Shown here one piece after another: positions 20,046-30,013 of a DNA stretch of 64,000 nucleotides. This DNA is from Thecaphora thlaspeos (taxonomy: Eukaryota; Basidiomycota; Ustilaginomycetes; Urocystidales; Glomosporiaceae), in the NCBI GenBank assembly GCA_900291925.1, contig UWYS01000015.1:496001-560000 (forward strand), in the 5' to 3' direction. Both the position numbers and the translations under genes were made by a program. The notes below the pieces were generated by a model. It searched no databases. It saw only the letters and a list, made by a program, of their open reading frames with translations, and was not told the DNA's origin. Each line of letters begins with the position of its first letter. The first letter of the stretch is position 1.

Positions 20046-21620
20046 GGTCGAGGGTCGAGAGTGGAGCGTCGATCGAGGCCGGCAGTGGAATGGAAGTACG
20101 GAAAGGCGGGCAGGGTATCGGGGCTGTACAGAAAGGGGTATTCGCCGGATGGACGTAGATCGTTGTTGCGTCACAAGATGGCAGTGGTCGTTGCGGGGAG
20201 AGAGGAGGTTGCGCAGGACGCTGTTCGTGTCTGTCGTTAGGGTGTCGTGTCGCGAGGAGCCATCCAGCGAGGCAGCCTCAGAGGTCGGTACGGAGTGAAT
20301 CTAGTCTGACCGGGCGGGGACGGACGGCGAAGGGATGAAGAAGGTGATGGTGGCAGGAGGCAAGACGGATGGAAGGAGAGCGCTCGCATGCGAGGCAGGC
20401 TGGGCTAGTCTCAAGGTAGGCCAGCGGGCAGCATCCCCTCGCTAGCCGGGGGGAGAGCAGAGCGGATCATCGAGTCGACCAAAGGGAGCTGCAAACGCGA
20501 AAACGCCCAACGCAACGCCCAACGCAACGCCCAGACGAGGCAGGTGGCAGCTCCGTTGCTGCTGACGCCGTCGACGCCAACGACGCAGCAAGCAAGGCTG
20601 TGGCAGGCGGACTGTGAATCTCCATCGTAGCTTGGGCTGGGAAAGGGGCGGCTCGTCGAGGGAGGTAGGTAGGGGGCCTACGCCGGTAGGCTACATACGA
20701 GAGTGTGAGGCGTGAAGGAGGCTGCGTGCTGGCGTGCTGGCGTGCTGGCGTGCTGGCGTGCTGGCGTGCTGGCGTGTGGCGTGTGGCGTGTGGCGTGCTG
20801 GCGTGTGGCGTGTGACTGACTGGCTGGCGTGTGGCGTGTGACTGACTGGCGTGTGACTGGCTGGCGTGTGACTGGCTGGCGTGTGGCGTGTGACTGACTG
20901 GCTGGCGTGTGGCGTGTGACTGGCTGGCTGGCGTGTGACTGACTGGCGTGTGACTGGCTGGCGTGTGACTGGCTGGCGTGTGGCGTGTGACTGACTGGCT
21001 GGCGTGTGGCGTGTGACTGGCTGGCTGGCGTGTGACTGACTGGCGTGTGACTGGCTGGCGTGTGACTGGCTGGCGTGTGGCGTGTGACTGACTGGCTGGC
21101 GTGTGGCGTGTGACTGGCTGGCGTGTGGCGTGTGACTGACTGGCGTGTGACTGGCTGGCGTGTGACTGGCTGGCGTGTGGCGTGTGACTGACTGGCTGGC
21201 GTGTGGCGTGTGACTGACTGGCGTGTGACTGGCTGGCGTGTGACTGGCTGGCGTGTGGCGTGTGACTGACTGGCTGGCTGGCTGTCAAAGGTAGCCTGGC
21301 CTGCAGCTGGCCCCTGAATACACTTCGGCTGCTCCCACGTCTGCGAGCCCCAAAGCCCCGGAACTCGGGATTGACAAAACGGGCCTGCCTGCCTGCCTGC
21401 CTGCTCGCCGTCGTGATCTCTTCATACAGGCGCCCATCCGCCACACTCAAAACCGTAACGCCACTCACACCTGCGCATCACCGCAGCCCGTTCAAAGAGC
21501 CAGCACATCCCGCACCGACTTACAATTCCTCCCGTTGTGCTGCTCGTACACCCTCCGTGACCTTAGGCGACGACGACAGCAGCCAGAAGGGCGGTTGGCA
21601 CCGACAAGGCCCCCCACCCC
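20046..21620. other. Intergenic region dominated by a minisatellite
   Basis: This is the space between the secreted protein and the hypothetical gene at 21621. It holds the minisatellite at 20726-21285 and a short CTGC run near 21387-21403. The 1-kb minus-strand open frame across the array encodes only a periodic His/Thr/Pro/Gln/Ser pattern and is not accepted as a gene. Confidence 0.6.
20726..21285. repeat. GGCGTGTGACTGACT-type minisatellite with 97-bp higher-order unit
   Basis: About 560 bp is built from the modules CTGGCGTG, TGGCGTG and TGACTGACTGG. The left edge is a simple 8-bp CTGGCGTG run. From 20881 the modules form a 97-bp higher-order unit that repeats exactly at 20881-20977 and 20978-21074, followed by variants to about 21285. 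The strand bias (G/T rich on +) is strong. Confidence 0.95.
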
Positions 21621-22339
21621 ATGCCAGCTGGCAAGGCGACTGCCGCGGCACCATCGACCAAACCATCGACCAAGCGCGGCCATCAAACCGTGTCAGCTCC
21701 TCTCGCTACCAGCAACCATGGCGACCGTTTCAAGGCCTCGGTACAGCGCTTGGAGCAAATCATCCTCGCGACCGACGGATCCGACCGCAGGCTCAAGGAT
21801 GCCTGGCTGCAGCTGAAAGGCGTAAAGGCGTCGCTCGACAGCGGTAAAACGGTCACAGGAGCCGCTACGGGGAGAGGCCTGCCCCTGCGGATAGTGGTGG
21901 GTTGCGAGGCCAAACGGCCTATTGCAGTACATGGGCAGCGGCGCCGGTCGGTCAGCTCATACCTCCTCGTATCACCTGCACTTGCCTTCCGTGTTGCATC
22001 ATCCTTCCCTCAGGTACAGACCCTTAAGGCTTCGTGGCACGTCGACAATACTTGGCCGCTTGACAGCGAAGACCTCGCGACCATGACAACAACGGGGCCC
22101 GGCGGCGCCAACGCGACACCCGATGTCGATCCCCCCATCCGGCCGGACCCGGACCCGGAGGCTATCGCCGATGCCTACGCGGCGTAGGCCAAGCCGACGC
22201 CCGAGACTTTCTCGTCGCGCTGTCGCTCGAGGATATTCAGTTCGACCCAAAGGTGGGGCCGACGCCCGTTAAAGCCACGTCGGCCTTTCGAACGGGCCAG
22301 CAACCAAGCCACCAGGCTTTTGCGGATTTTGCGGGATAA
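21621..22339 (+). CDS. Hypothetical protein with probable frameshift
   Basis: An open frame from ATG 21621 encodes a Lys/Ala-rich start, then FKASVQRLEQIILATDG, RLKDAWLQLKGVKASLDS and, after a less protein-like middle (about 21840-22010, possibly an unrecognised intron), a Pro/Asp-rich segment ending EAIADAYAA and a TAG at 22185. Immediately after, the +2 frame reads QADARDFLVALSLEDIQFDPKVG to a TAA at 22337-22339. One missing base near 22186 would join them as AAYGQADARDF. The helical N-terminal part suggests a small coiled or structural protein. No family recognised. The intron and frameshift are inference. Confidence 0.5.
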
Positions 22340-22728
22340 AGGGCCTTGGAGGTCAGGCGGAAGCCAAGAGACCGGCCTCCGCCCGCTGAACCCGTATGGG
22401 GGAATGGAGCCCCGTCCTTGCATCCCCTCCCTCCTCTTCGCCCCCTTCGCCCGCCTCGTCTCCCGCCTCGTCTCCCGTCTCGTCCCCCGCCTTAGTGAAT
22501 CTCTTCGCACCTGTACCATAGACTTCCACCACCTGTCCCATCGCAACCTCTTCTTCACCTCTTGAAGCATCTCTTGTATCTTTTGCGCTCGTCATCGCCG
22601 TCGCCCCCAGGGACTCTGTTTCCCTTCGTCTACCTGACTGCCCGCTCCGTACACCCTCGTCCACCCGCATCCTATCGCTCCTTGCTCGAAGATACTTGGC
22701 ACCCGATAGACCCGACGTACCGCCAGCA
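22340..22728. other. Intergenic region upstream of BCKDH E1-alpha
   Basis: About 390 bp with no gene. A GTCTCCCGCCTC-type pyrimidine repeat lies at about 22458-22490. It probably includes the BCKDH E1-alpha promoter and 5' UTR. Confidence 0.45.
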
Positions 22729-24712
22729 ATGTCGACAACAAGAGCCTTCCGCCTTCTCGGCAGGGTCGCCTCCCGCTTTCTGCCCTCCACGGCGTCTAGC
22801 ACCGCGGTGGTTGCGACGGCGCCCGCGAGGTACCTCCAAACCTCTAGCCATCTCCAGGTCGACACCAGCAGCACCGATGGCAACAAGCCGCAGGGTCATC
22901 TCCCCGCAAAGTCCAACTCCGTCTTTCTCACATCGCTCAACGACAGCTTCTTCGACAAAGTCACCCCCAACGTCCTCTTCGGCGCCAACAACGCTCAGGG
23001 TGGCATCCCCACCTTCCGGCTCACCGACGGCACCGGCAAGCTGCTCCCCGGCGTCACCGACGAGATGGTCGACATCACACAGGACGAGGCTGTCAAGATC
23101 TACCAGACCATGTCGTTGCTCCCCGTCATGGACGTCGTCCTCTACAATGCACAGAGGCAGGGCCGCATCAGTTTTTACATGACCAGCTACGGCGAAGAGG
23201 GAGCTGTCATCGGCAGCGCTGCCGGACTCGAGGCCAAGGACGAGGTCTTCTCCCAGTACCGCGAGATGGGCGTTCTGGTGTGGAGGGGCATGGAGCTCGA
23301 TGCCATGATGAACCAGGTACGTGTAATGCTCTCGCGATCGCTTCGGGCCTCTTCGGTTCTGGAGCGGCGACAGGGAGAGACCGGGAGCATTGCTGACCGC
23401 CGAGAGTGTACCTTCTCGACGCGGCATGGACACAGATCTTCGGCAATGAAGGCGACATGGGCATGGCGAGGCAGGCGCCGATCCATTTTGGAAACCCAGC
23501 GCTGCACTTCCACAACGTCTCGAGCCCGCTCGCGACCCAGCTTCCCCAGGCGGCCGGCGCCGCGTTTGCCCTGAAGCGCACCAAGGGGAGGGAGAACAAC
23601 GTCGTCATCTGCTACTGCGGCGAGGGCGCCGCCTCCGAGGGCGACTTTCACGCCGGCCTCAACATCGCCGCGACCACCAAGGCGCCATGCATGTGAGCTA
23701 GTACATGCTCGCGCCGCCCTGGCCCCGCCCGCCACAGAAGCCGGGACCGTCAGGATGGCTGACCCTGTTGCACACTACCCTCTTGATGCTCCTTGGCCCT
23801 CTCGCTGTGCAGCTTCTTTGCCAGAAACAACGGCTTCGCGATTTCGACGCCGAGCACAGAGCAGTTCTGCGGAGACGGCATCGCCAGCCGTGGGCCTGGC
23901 TATGGCATGCTGACGTGAGTCGAGGGACGCCGGGCCGTTATGTCGGTTTGAACGTTAAGGCACCACGCTGATAAATCTCCCATTTGAGGATATTCGATCT
24001 CCTTCCACCCTCTGCCTTCCTCTTCCATGCACTCGTGCCCGCCCACCAGCATCCGGGTAGACGGCAACGACGTCTTGGCGGTGCGAGCGGCCGTCAAAGA
24101 GGCCAAGGCCAAGTGCCTGGCAGAATCGCGGCCGGTGTTGATTGAGGCGATGACGTACCGCGTCGGCCACCACTCGACGTCGGACGACTCGTCGGCCTAC
24201 CGCTCGCTGGACGCGGTTGAGAACTGGAAGAAGATGGACAACCCGCTGCACCGGATGCGCAACTTCCTGACGGAGCGCGGCTGGTGGAAGGACGAGATGG
24301 AGGAGGAGATCAAGAAGACGACGCGCAAGCGTGTGATTGACGCGATGAACAGGGCAGAGAAGAAGAAACGGCCGTCTGTCTCGAGCCTGTTTGACGACAT
24401 CTACAGTGGCGAGCTGCCAGAGAACCTCAAGGTGAGCTAGAGCCTGTGATGCTGACGCACACCAGCACAGCATCTGGGCACAGCGAACGGCTACTGACGC
24501 ACATCATCTGCGCCAACACCCTGTACCGCCCCTCGTTGACATGCGCCGCCCTCACGTCGCTCGCCACTGGACAGGAGCAACGGGCGGAACTGGCGCGCTT
24601 GGTGAAAAAGTACGGCAAGAGCGAGGCGTGGACCAAGGAGCTCAAGAAGCACGCGCAGGAGGGCAAGGACCTCGACAAGCACTGCATCGCGTGCCTTGCT
24701 AGCGCGGCCTAA
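22729..24712 (+). CDS. BCKDHA: Branched-chain alpha-keto acid dehydrogenase E1 alpha subunit
   Basis: Thiamine-diphosphate-dependent subunit of the mitochondrial complex that oxidatively decarboxylates the keto acids of Leu, Ile and Val. Five exons: 22729-23316, 23436-23692, 23813-23914, 24050-24431 and 24575-24712. All have GT-AG junctions and agreeing phases; 488 aa. Seen: a mitochondrial presequence, [43 protein letters not shown], the ThDP/Mg motif [13 protein letters not shown] and continuing RNNGFAIST, and [16 protein letters not shown]. The phosphorylation-loop region [15 protein letters not shown], typical of BCKDH rather than pyruvate dehydrogenase, is present, as is RGWWKDEME. Length and order match the family throughout. 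The E1-beta, E2 and E3 genes are not in the window. Confidence 0.97.
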
Positions 24713-25120
24713 ATACAAAGCATGCGATCAGTCCGGCAGGAGCGAGGTGATGTGCGTGTGGTTGCCATCGTCTAGGCCGTCGCTGGCAGTCTGCGAAGTT
24801 CAGTCAGCGCCGCAGTAGAGCTCGAGCGTGTCATGGAAGAGGTTTGTGGCCAGTCTCTCGCCACAAGTGGACGGGAATGTCGCCATGCGGAGCGCAGGGC
24901 TGCGGGACTCGGAAGACGTTGGCAGACCCTCTTTTTATTCACTTTTTGCGTCTGCGCCGCGGGCTTCGCAAAAGTCGAGGTTGCTCGGAGAGAGTGAGCG
25001 TCTGAGGTGTTGCGCTCTCTCTCTCTCTCTCTCCTCGTTGCCCTTTCTCCTCTACCTCGCGCCCTCGCTCCACTGCAAGCACCGTCCCATTTCCCTTCGC
25101 TCGTACCACTCAGTGCCAGG
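24713..25120. other. Intergenic region with CT microsatellite
   Basis: About 400 bp between the 3' end of BCKDH E1-alpha and the NUC1 start. A (CT)n run at about 25014-25032 lies about 90 bp before the NUC1 ATG, in its promoter or 5' UTR. Confidence 0.5.
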
Positions 25121-26745
25121 ATGTCGCACCTTATCCACGCCTCACTCTTCGCCGGCGGTCTAGTGCTTGGCGTATCTGGAGCGCTCCTCCTCCACCGCAA
25201 CCCCACCACCCCGGTGGCCGCCCAGCCCGCCCAGTCCTCGGCTCCTGGCAACCCTTGCGTCGCCCCTCCCGCCCCCGCCCAGGCTCCGGCTACGATCATA
25301 GACTCTGGATCGGCCTACCCTTCTCCCTACTCCCACTCCAACGTCCAACTGGGACCGGCAAGCTATCCCGGACCCGTCGCCGACTTCCTCCAGCATGCCG
25401 CTTACGTCTCTGGCTACGATCGCAGGCTCCGACACCCGGCTTGGACCGCGGAACACCTCACGGCCGCTAGCATCAGGAGGCCCCAGGCACCTTCCGGCGG
25501 TGCGGGAAGGAACGTCGATAGGGCACTGAGCGTGTTCAGAGAGGACGAGAGGATTCCGGAGCAGTTTAGAGCAAAGATGATGGATTACCTCAGGAGTGGC
25601 TACGGTGAGTGAACCCTTGCCTGACTCTTCACGTCGGGTAGGATGATGCTGAAGAGCATTTTGTGCCCGTTGCATCTCGTCGCTCGGTTAGATCGAGGAC
25701 ACATGGTGCCCGCCGCCGATGCCAAGAGCTCGCAGGCTGCCATGAACGAGTGAGTCAGGCTTTCGAGCTGCGGTGTCTAAGGCTTCCACCATACCTCCCC
25801 TCTGACACCGTCCGCGAATCTTTTCCCCCCTCTGATCCGACTCAGGACCTTCCTTCTGACCAACATCGCCCCGCAGGTCGGCGCTGGCATGAACCGCGAC
25901 TACTGGGCGCATACCGTGAGTCGCTTCTTCTTTGTTCTTTGCCCTTGCTATTCGCCTACTGTCACCTCGTGGTCCTGCTGACCGGACCGGCAACTTTTGT
26001 CCCTACATGCTCACAGGAGGACTTTGTCCGACGCCTGACGGCCAGGTTCGCCGATCTCTATGTCTTCACGATCCCGCTCTACCTGCCGCGACAGAGCAGC
26101 GACGGAAAGTGGCGCGTCACCTACGAGTGGGTCTCTGCCCATCTCCTTACCCCTCTGCGCGTTGAGCACTCTCTCTTTCTGACTCTGTCCCCCAGTTCCC
26201 ACGTCTCCACAGGGTGATCGGCAACCCCCCCAACGTCTCGGTGCCGACGCACTTTGCCAAGGTGGTGCTCGGAGTGGGCGCTGCCTCTTCGACGGACGAG
26301 CAACTGGCGCCTCCTCCGCCGCCGCCGACGGGCGGCCTCACGTCGAAGCCGGGCTTCGCGGCACACGACGCCAACATGCTCGCGCTGGGAGGCTTTGTGA
26401 TGCCGAACTCGATCATCCCCAACGAAGCGCCGCTGGAGAGCTTCGCTGTACCCGGTAGGTCCCTCGTCGCGCTTTCCTTACGCACGTGCAGTTGCAGTAA
26501 ACCAAGGCGGGCCGATACTGACCGGGCTCTCTCGTCTCCATTTCTGTGGCGGAACTGCAGTCGAGACGGTGGAAAGGGCAGCAGGCCTGACGCTCTTCCC
26601 GCCGGCGATCAAGTCGGCGGCCAAGCGGCTGTGCGATACGGTCCAGTGCCAGATCATTGTGCGCGACTTTAGCGACAAGAGCAAGACCCTGTCAGCCGCA
26701 GGACCTCGGCCCGGTGCGCTGCCGCAGAGGAGCAACACGATGTAA
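25121..26745 (+). CDS. NUC1: Mitochondrial nuclease, endonuclease G family
   Basis: Sugar-nonspecific DNA/RNA nuclease of the beta-beta-alpha-metal (His-Me) fold, held in the mitochondrial intermembrane space. Six exons: 25121-25604, 25692-25749, 25846-25915, 26017-26126, 26213-26454 and 26561-26745; all phases agree; 382 aa. The N-terminus has a hydrophobic anchor (LFAGGLVLGVSGALLL) and a Pro/Ala linker. The domain starts near YVSGYDRRLRHPAWTAEHLT. The catalytic DRGH (residues about 162-165, formed across the first intron) is intact, with the downstream metal-binding Asn in FLLTNIAPQVGAGMNRDYW. A Pro/Gly insert (PPPPPTGGLT) interrupts the later part. Acts in mitochondrial DNA turnover and cell death in other fungi. 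Confidence 0.95.
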
Positions 26746-27329
26746 CCTCTGTACTCTGCCGTCGTAGCTTGCTTGCAACTAGAGACGTAAAGGAGGACAA
26801 GGTTGTACAGCGTTCCTTGTTGCGTGTGTGAGTGTATGTCCGAGGTTCGGTATGTGGGAGAGGGCGTCGTGTGGTGCGCACGTACCTCTTCTGCTCAGCT
26901 GCCTTTTTGGCTGCGCGTGCAAAGACCAAAGAAAGGCAGACACAGTTGACCAAGATGCGACAACGCTACCGGCCGATAGCCAAGACGCGGCGGGCTACCG
27001 GCCGATAGCGGAAAGGAGGGAAACCAGCCGAGGTAAAAAGTTTTGTACATAGTCTAAGCCGCAGAGGCACCTGCTGGTTCTCTTCTTACTACCATCACCA
27101 TCAGATCATCTATCCCGTGCCGTCGGGTGCAGCTTCCGCCAATCGCAACTGACATGGCATGGAGGCTTGAGGGGTGGCGCGCATAACGCTCTCTCTCACG
27201 CTTCTGCTCCTACCTCTCCATCCACGGCTTCTTTGCCTTTGCTCGTCGATCCTCAACCCTGCAACTAGCCTGTTCGCTCCACCTCACCACACGCATACCC
27301 TCAGCCGACTTTACGGCCGCACGCCAAAC
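26746..27329. other. Intergenic region with paired near-palindromes
   Basis: About 580 bp without a gene. Two identical 16-bp near-palindromes, GCTACCGGCCGATAGC, occur at 26965-26980 and 26994-27009 (29-bp spacing). The right part should contain the promoter of the phosphatase. Confidence 0.55.
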
Positions 27330-28229
27330 ATGCCCAGCTCCTCGCACCCACTCCGTCTCCTTTCCCAGACCGACTGTACGCGTCTCGTCTCCAACCTGGC
27401 ACCCTACACCGTCTCTTGCTCTCTCGACCCCTCCAATGTGCACCAGAACCGATACCGTGACGTTCTACCGTACGACCACTCCCTCCTCGCTGGACCGTAT
27501 CTCAATGCCTCCTACCTCTCCCCCTTTCCCTCGAACGCTGCCCCGTCCAACCTTCTTCCTTCTTTCATCGCAAGTCAAGCACCACTCCCCTCTACGTTTC
27601 CGAATTTCTACCACCATCTGCTCGAACAAGATGTGGATGTTTTGGTGAATCTCACACCGGAGACGCAAGGTGGGAGACGTAAAGCCGACAGATACTACCC
27701 TACCACGAACCAGGATATCCAGATGGAAGGATGGGATGTGACATGTGAAAACGAGGAGAGGAAGGGTCAAGTCGTACTTCGTACCCTCCTCCTTCGACGC
27801 AAAGACCAACACAAGATGGGCAAGAAGATTCGACAGATCCATCTTACACACTGGCCCGATCATGGCGTATTGCATCCAAAGGATACCGAGAACCTCGTCA
27901 CGCTCATCTTGGATCAAGTCGCAGCTTCTTCCACCGATAGAGACAGTCACACCGACCATACGGCGTCGCTGCCTTCAAGACCTATTTGGATTCACTGTTC
28001 CGCTGGTATTGGTAGGACGGGGACAGTCATCGCCTGCTTCACGGCACAACGTCTTCTCGAGACGAGCAATTCCGCCGCAGCACGAGGGGCAGCAGGGAAG
28101 GAGGAAGAGGATCTACCCAGTCGTTTGGTCGCGTGGATGAGGCACAGTAGGCCCGGAATGGTACAGACAGAGGAACAGTACGATGCCATCGTCGCGTATG
28201 TCGAGAAGCTCAAGGAAGAGGGACGGTGA
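27330..28229 (+). CDS. Protein tyrosine phosphatase
   Basis: Single exon, 299 aa, classical non-receptor PTP domain. Seen in order: the substrate-recognition region NRYRDVLPYDHS, LNASYLSPF, FIASQAPLPSTFPNFYHHLLEQDVD (split here by motif), the WPD loop HLTHWPDHGVL and the signature loop WIHCSAGIGRTG with catalytic Cys (about residue 223) and Arg. A C-terminal RPGMVQTEEQY carries the Q loop. All catalytic elements are present. The frame is open upstream with a hydrophobic stretch, but it lacks an ATG there, so the start is the MPSSSHP codon. Fungal homologues dephosphorylate MAP kinases or Cdc2; the target here is not inferable. Confidence 0.93.
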   Translation: MPSSSHPLRLLSQTDCTRLVSNLAPYTVSCSLDPSNVHQNRYRDVLPYDHSLLAGPYLNASYLSPFPSNAAPSNLLPSFIASQAPLPSTFPNFYHHLLEQDVDVLVNLTPETQGGRRKADRYYPTTNQDIQMEGWDVTCENEERKGQVVLRTLLLRRKDQHKMGKKIRQIHLTHWPDHGVLHPKDTENLVTLILDQVAASSTDRDSHTDHTASLPSRPIWIHCSAGIGRTGTVIACFTAQRLLETSNSAAARGAAGKEEEDLPSRLVAWMRHSRPGMVQTEEQYDAIVAYVEKLKEEGR

Positions 28230-28430
28230 GCTGTCGCGGATGACATTGCGGCTGCAGGCCATGAACGGATCGAGCTCGCCTCTTCGTTGGGACCAGCGAC
28301 CGTATACCATCGGGCGTCCGCCGTCCGTAATAACAATGCAGAAACCAAAACGGATGCAAAATGAAGCAACGCGTAGACGCAGCGACGAGGTCAAGCCGAG
28401 GCAGAGGCGCTCTCTCTCTCAAAGGGTGGA

Positions 28431-29631
28431 CTAGAGCCTGAACCTTCGTCCATCGGCAAACGGACCAGCGTACGGCTTGTCCAGGAAGGCCGCCATTTGC
28501 TGTGTGTGGAGGGTGTTGTGCAGAAGGTCAGGGAAGAGAAGGAGCATATCAGTAGGCTGCATAGCGTCACAAGCAGCAGGGCGCGGAGCCGCGGATGCCA
28601 TACCTCGAGCCTGTCGCTACCAAAGAACTGCGCCTCTTTACCGTCTTGTGCGCGAGTGACCTTGTACCAACTGTTGAGCAGCCCTCTCAGACGAATGGAT
28701 GTCAGCCGACCTCTCACGGCCTCTCTTCCAGCGTCGGTCAGGACGAGTCAAGGCAGATGGTCGGCGATGACTTACGGCATACCAAACACGCCTTCTTCAA
28801 CTGCCTTCTTTGCCTCGCTCTTGCTCTTCTCCTTGGATTCCTTGGAGGTGGCAGTCTCTACGCTCTTGCGCCTCTCGTCCTCGCTCTTCCAGAGTCCCTT
28901 TGCAGCGTCATCGGTATCGAGGATCCTGAGCACATCCTCGACGGTCTTGCACGGCATGTCGCGCTGCCACACTGCTCGGAAGTAGACTTGGGACAGAGGG
29001 TCGAGCAGACTGGGAGAGGTGGAAGCGATGAGCGCCAGGTGCTGCTGCAGCGTTTGGGTGTTGACGGGGAACACCTCGGGTTGCTTGAGCGGGACTGTGG
29101 ATGACAGGACACGGAGAGAGGAAAGAGAGAGTGCATGAGCGAAGGCTGAAGCGAAGGAGGAGGCCGAGGGGCGAGGGAGATAGAAGCAGTGCTTACCGCC
29201 AAAGAAGGCCGAGGCGCGCGGGATCTCGTTCTCCATGTATTTGGCCTTGTTGACCACCGACATGGGAGGACGGTTGCCGCTAAACTGTTTGTCGTCACGT
29301 TCTCGTCATCGTCGAGGTGTCTGGGGTCAGTACACGTTCCTCTGAATCAGACTACAGCAGTGAGCGGATAGCAGGCCGTACTCACGCCCATAACGTATGC
29401 CAGGTTGATGGGGACGAGTTCCTGTATAGTCGTCGGGCCACCGCATCGCCCTTGACATATTCAGCATGCCTTGATATCTCTGTAGTGATTGTGAGAAAGG
29501 ATGAGGGATGCACTCACCAAATCAAAGTCCCACCACTTCTGGTACCGCTTGATCTGTTCGAAGCCGACAAATGACCAAGGTGATACGCAATCGTAGTAGA
29601 AGCGGACGAGGTTTCGCTTTGCTGCTGCCAT
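28431..29631 (-). CDS. Glutathione S-transferase kappa / DsbA-like isomerase
   Basis: Thioredoxin-like fold enzyme of the GSTK/2-hydroxychromene-2-carboxylate isomerase family, in mitochondria or peroxisomes elsewhere. Six exons: 29631-29518, 29421-29386, 29284-29197, 29094-28776, 28670-28604 and 28499-28431. Every phase agrees; 230 aa, the usual family length. Seen: N-terminal RFYYDCVSPWSFVGFE with the catalytic Ser of SPWS (about residue 17), ELVPINLAYVMG, NRPPMSVVNKAKYM, FPVNTQTLQQHLA, the cis-Pro region GVFGMPWYKV and the glutathione-side FFGSDRLE. A Lys/Glu/Ser-rich insert (about residues 140-170) precedes the cis-Pro region. The second exon is only 36 nt. No clear peroxisomal signal at the end (RRFRL). 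Confidence 0.93.
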
Positions 29632-30013
29632 CTTGAACGCAGTTCCTTGACTGTTGGTTGATGGTGGTGCGTGTCAGTAGGTCGGATTAGGTGGTGGTGG
29701 GGCAGCTAGCTATTGGACAGTTGCGGTGGTGGCGGTAGAAAGGAAGGGGAAGAGAGGCCGGGGCCAAGGTGGGCGGCCTCTCTGAGCTCCTCGGCTAGGT
29801 TTCCGGGTCTTCCAAGATGCCGAGCCGGCCCCGCGTCCCGCACTTGCCTTTCCCCGCAATTTGATTTCACAGCCACGCGTGGTTGTTGCTTCTGGACGAG
29901 TGCAAATGGGCGGATCAGGTGGCAAGCAAGTCATGGCGCGGCAGCACGTAGCATGCGATGCATGGTGGACGAGCCAAACACTTACACGGCTGCAATGGGG
30001 TGTGACACCGGCT
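29632..30013. other. Intergenic region between GSTK and CLYBL homologues
   Basis: About 380 bp between two minus-strand genes: the GSTK start on the left and the CLYBL stop on the right. No gene or notable repeat. Confidence 0.5.

Noticed and set aside
20726..21285. CRISPR-like or telomeric array
   Set aside because: There are no unique spacers between repeats, and the units do not match TTAGGG-type telomere repeats.
20467..21468. Long minus-strand open frame with periodic Ser-His-Thr-Arg-Gln-Pro repeats
   Set aside because: It is a by-product of the minisatellite: the periodicity follows the DNA modules, it has no other protein features, and the same array is open in other frames.
27174..27329. 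N-terminal signal peptide on the tyrosine phosphatase
   Set aside because: The hydrophobic upstream stretch is open but has no ATG; the conserved domain begins shortly after the ATG at 27330.
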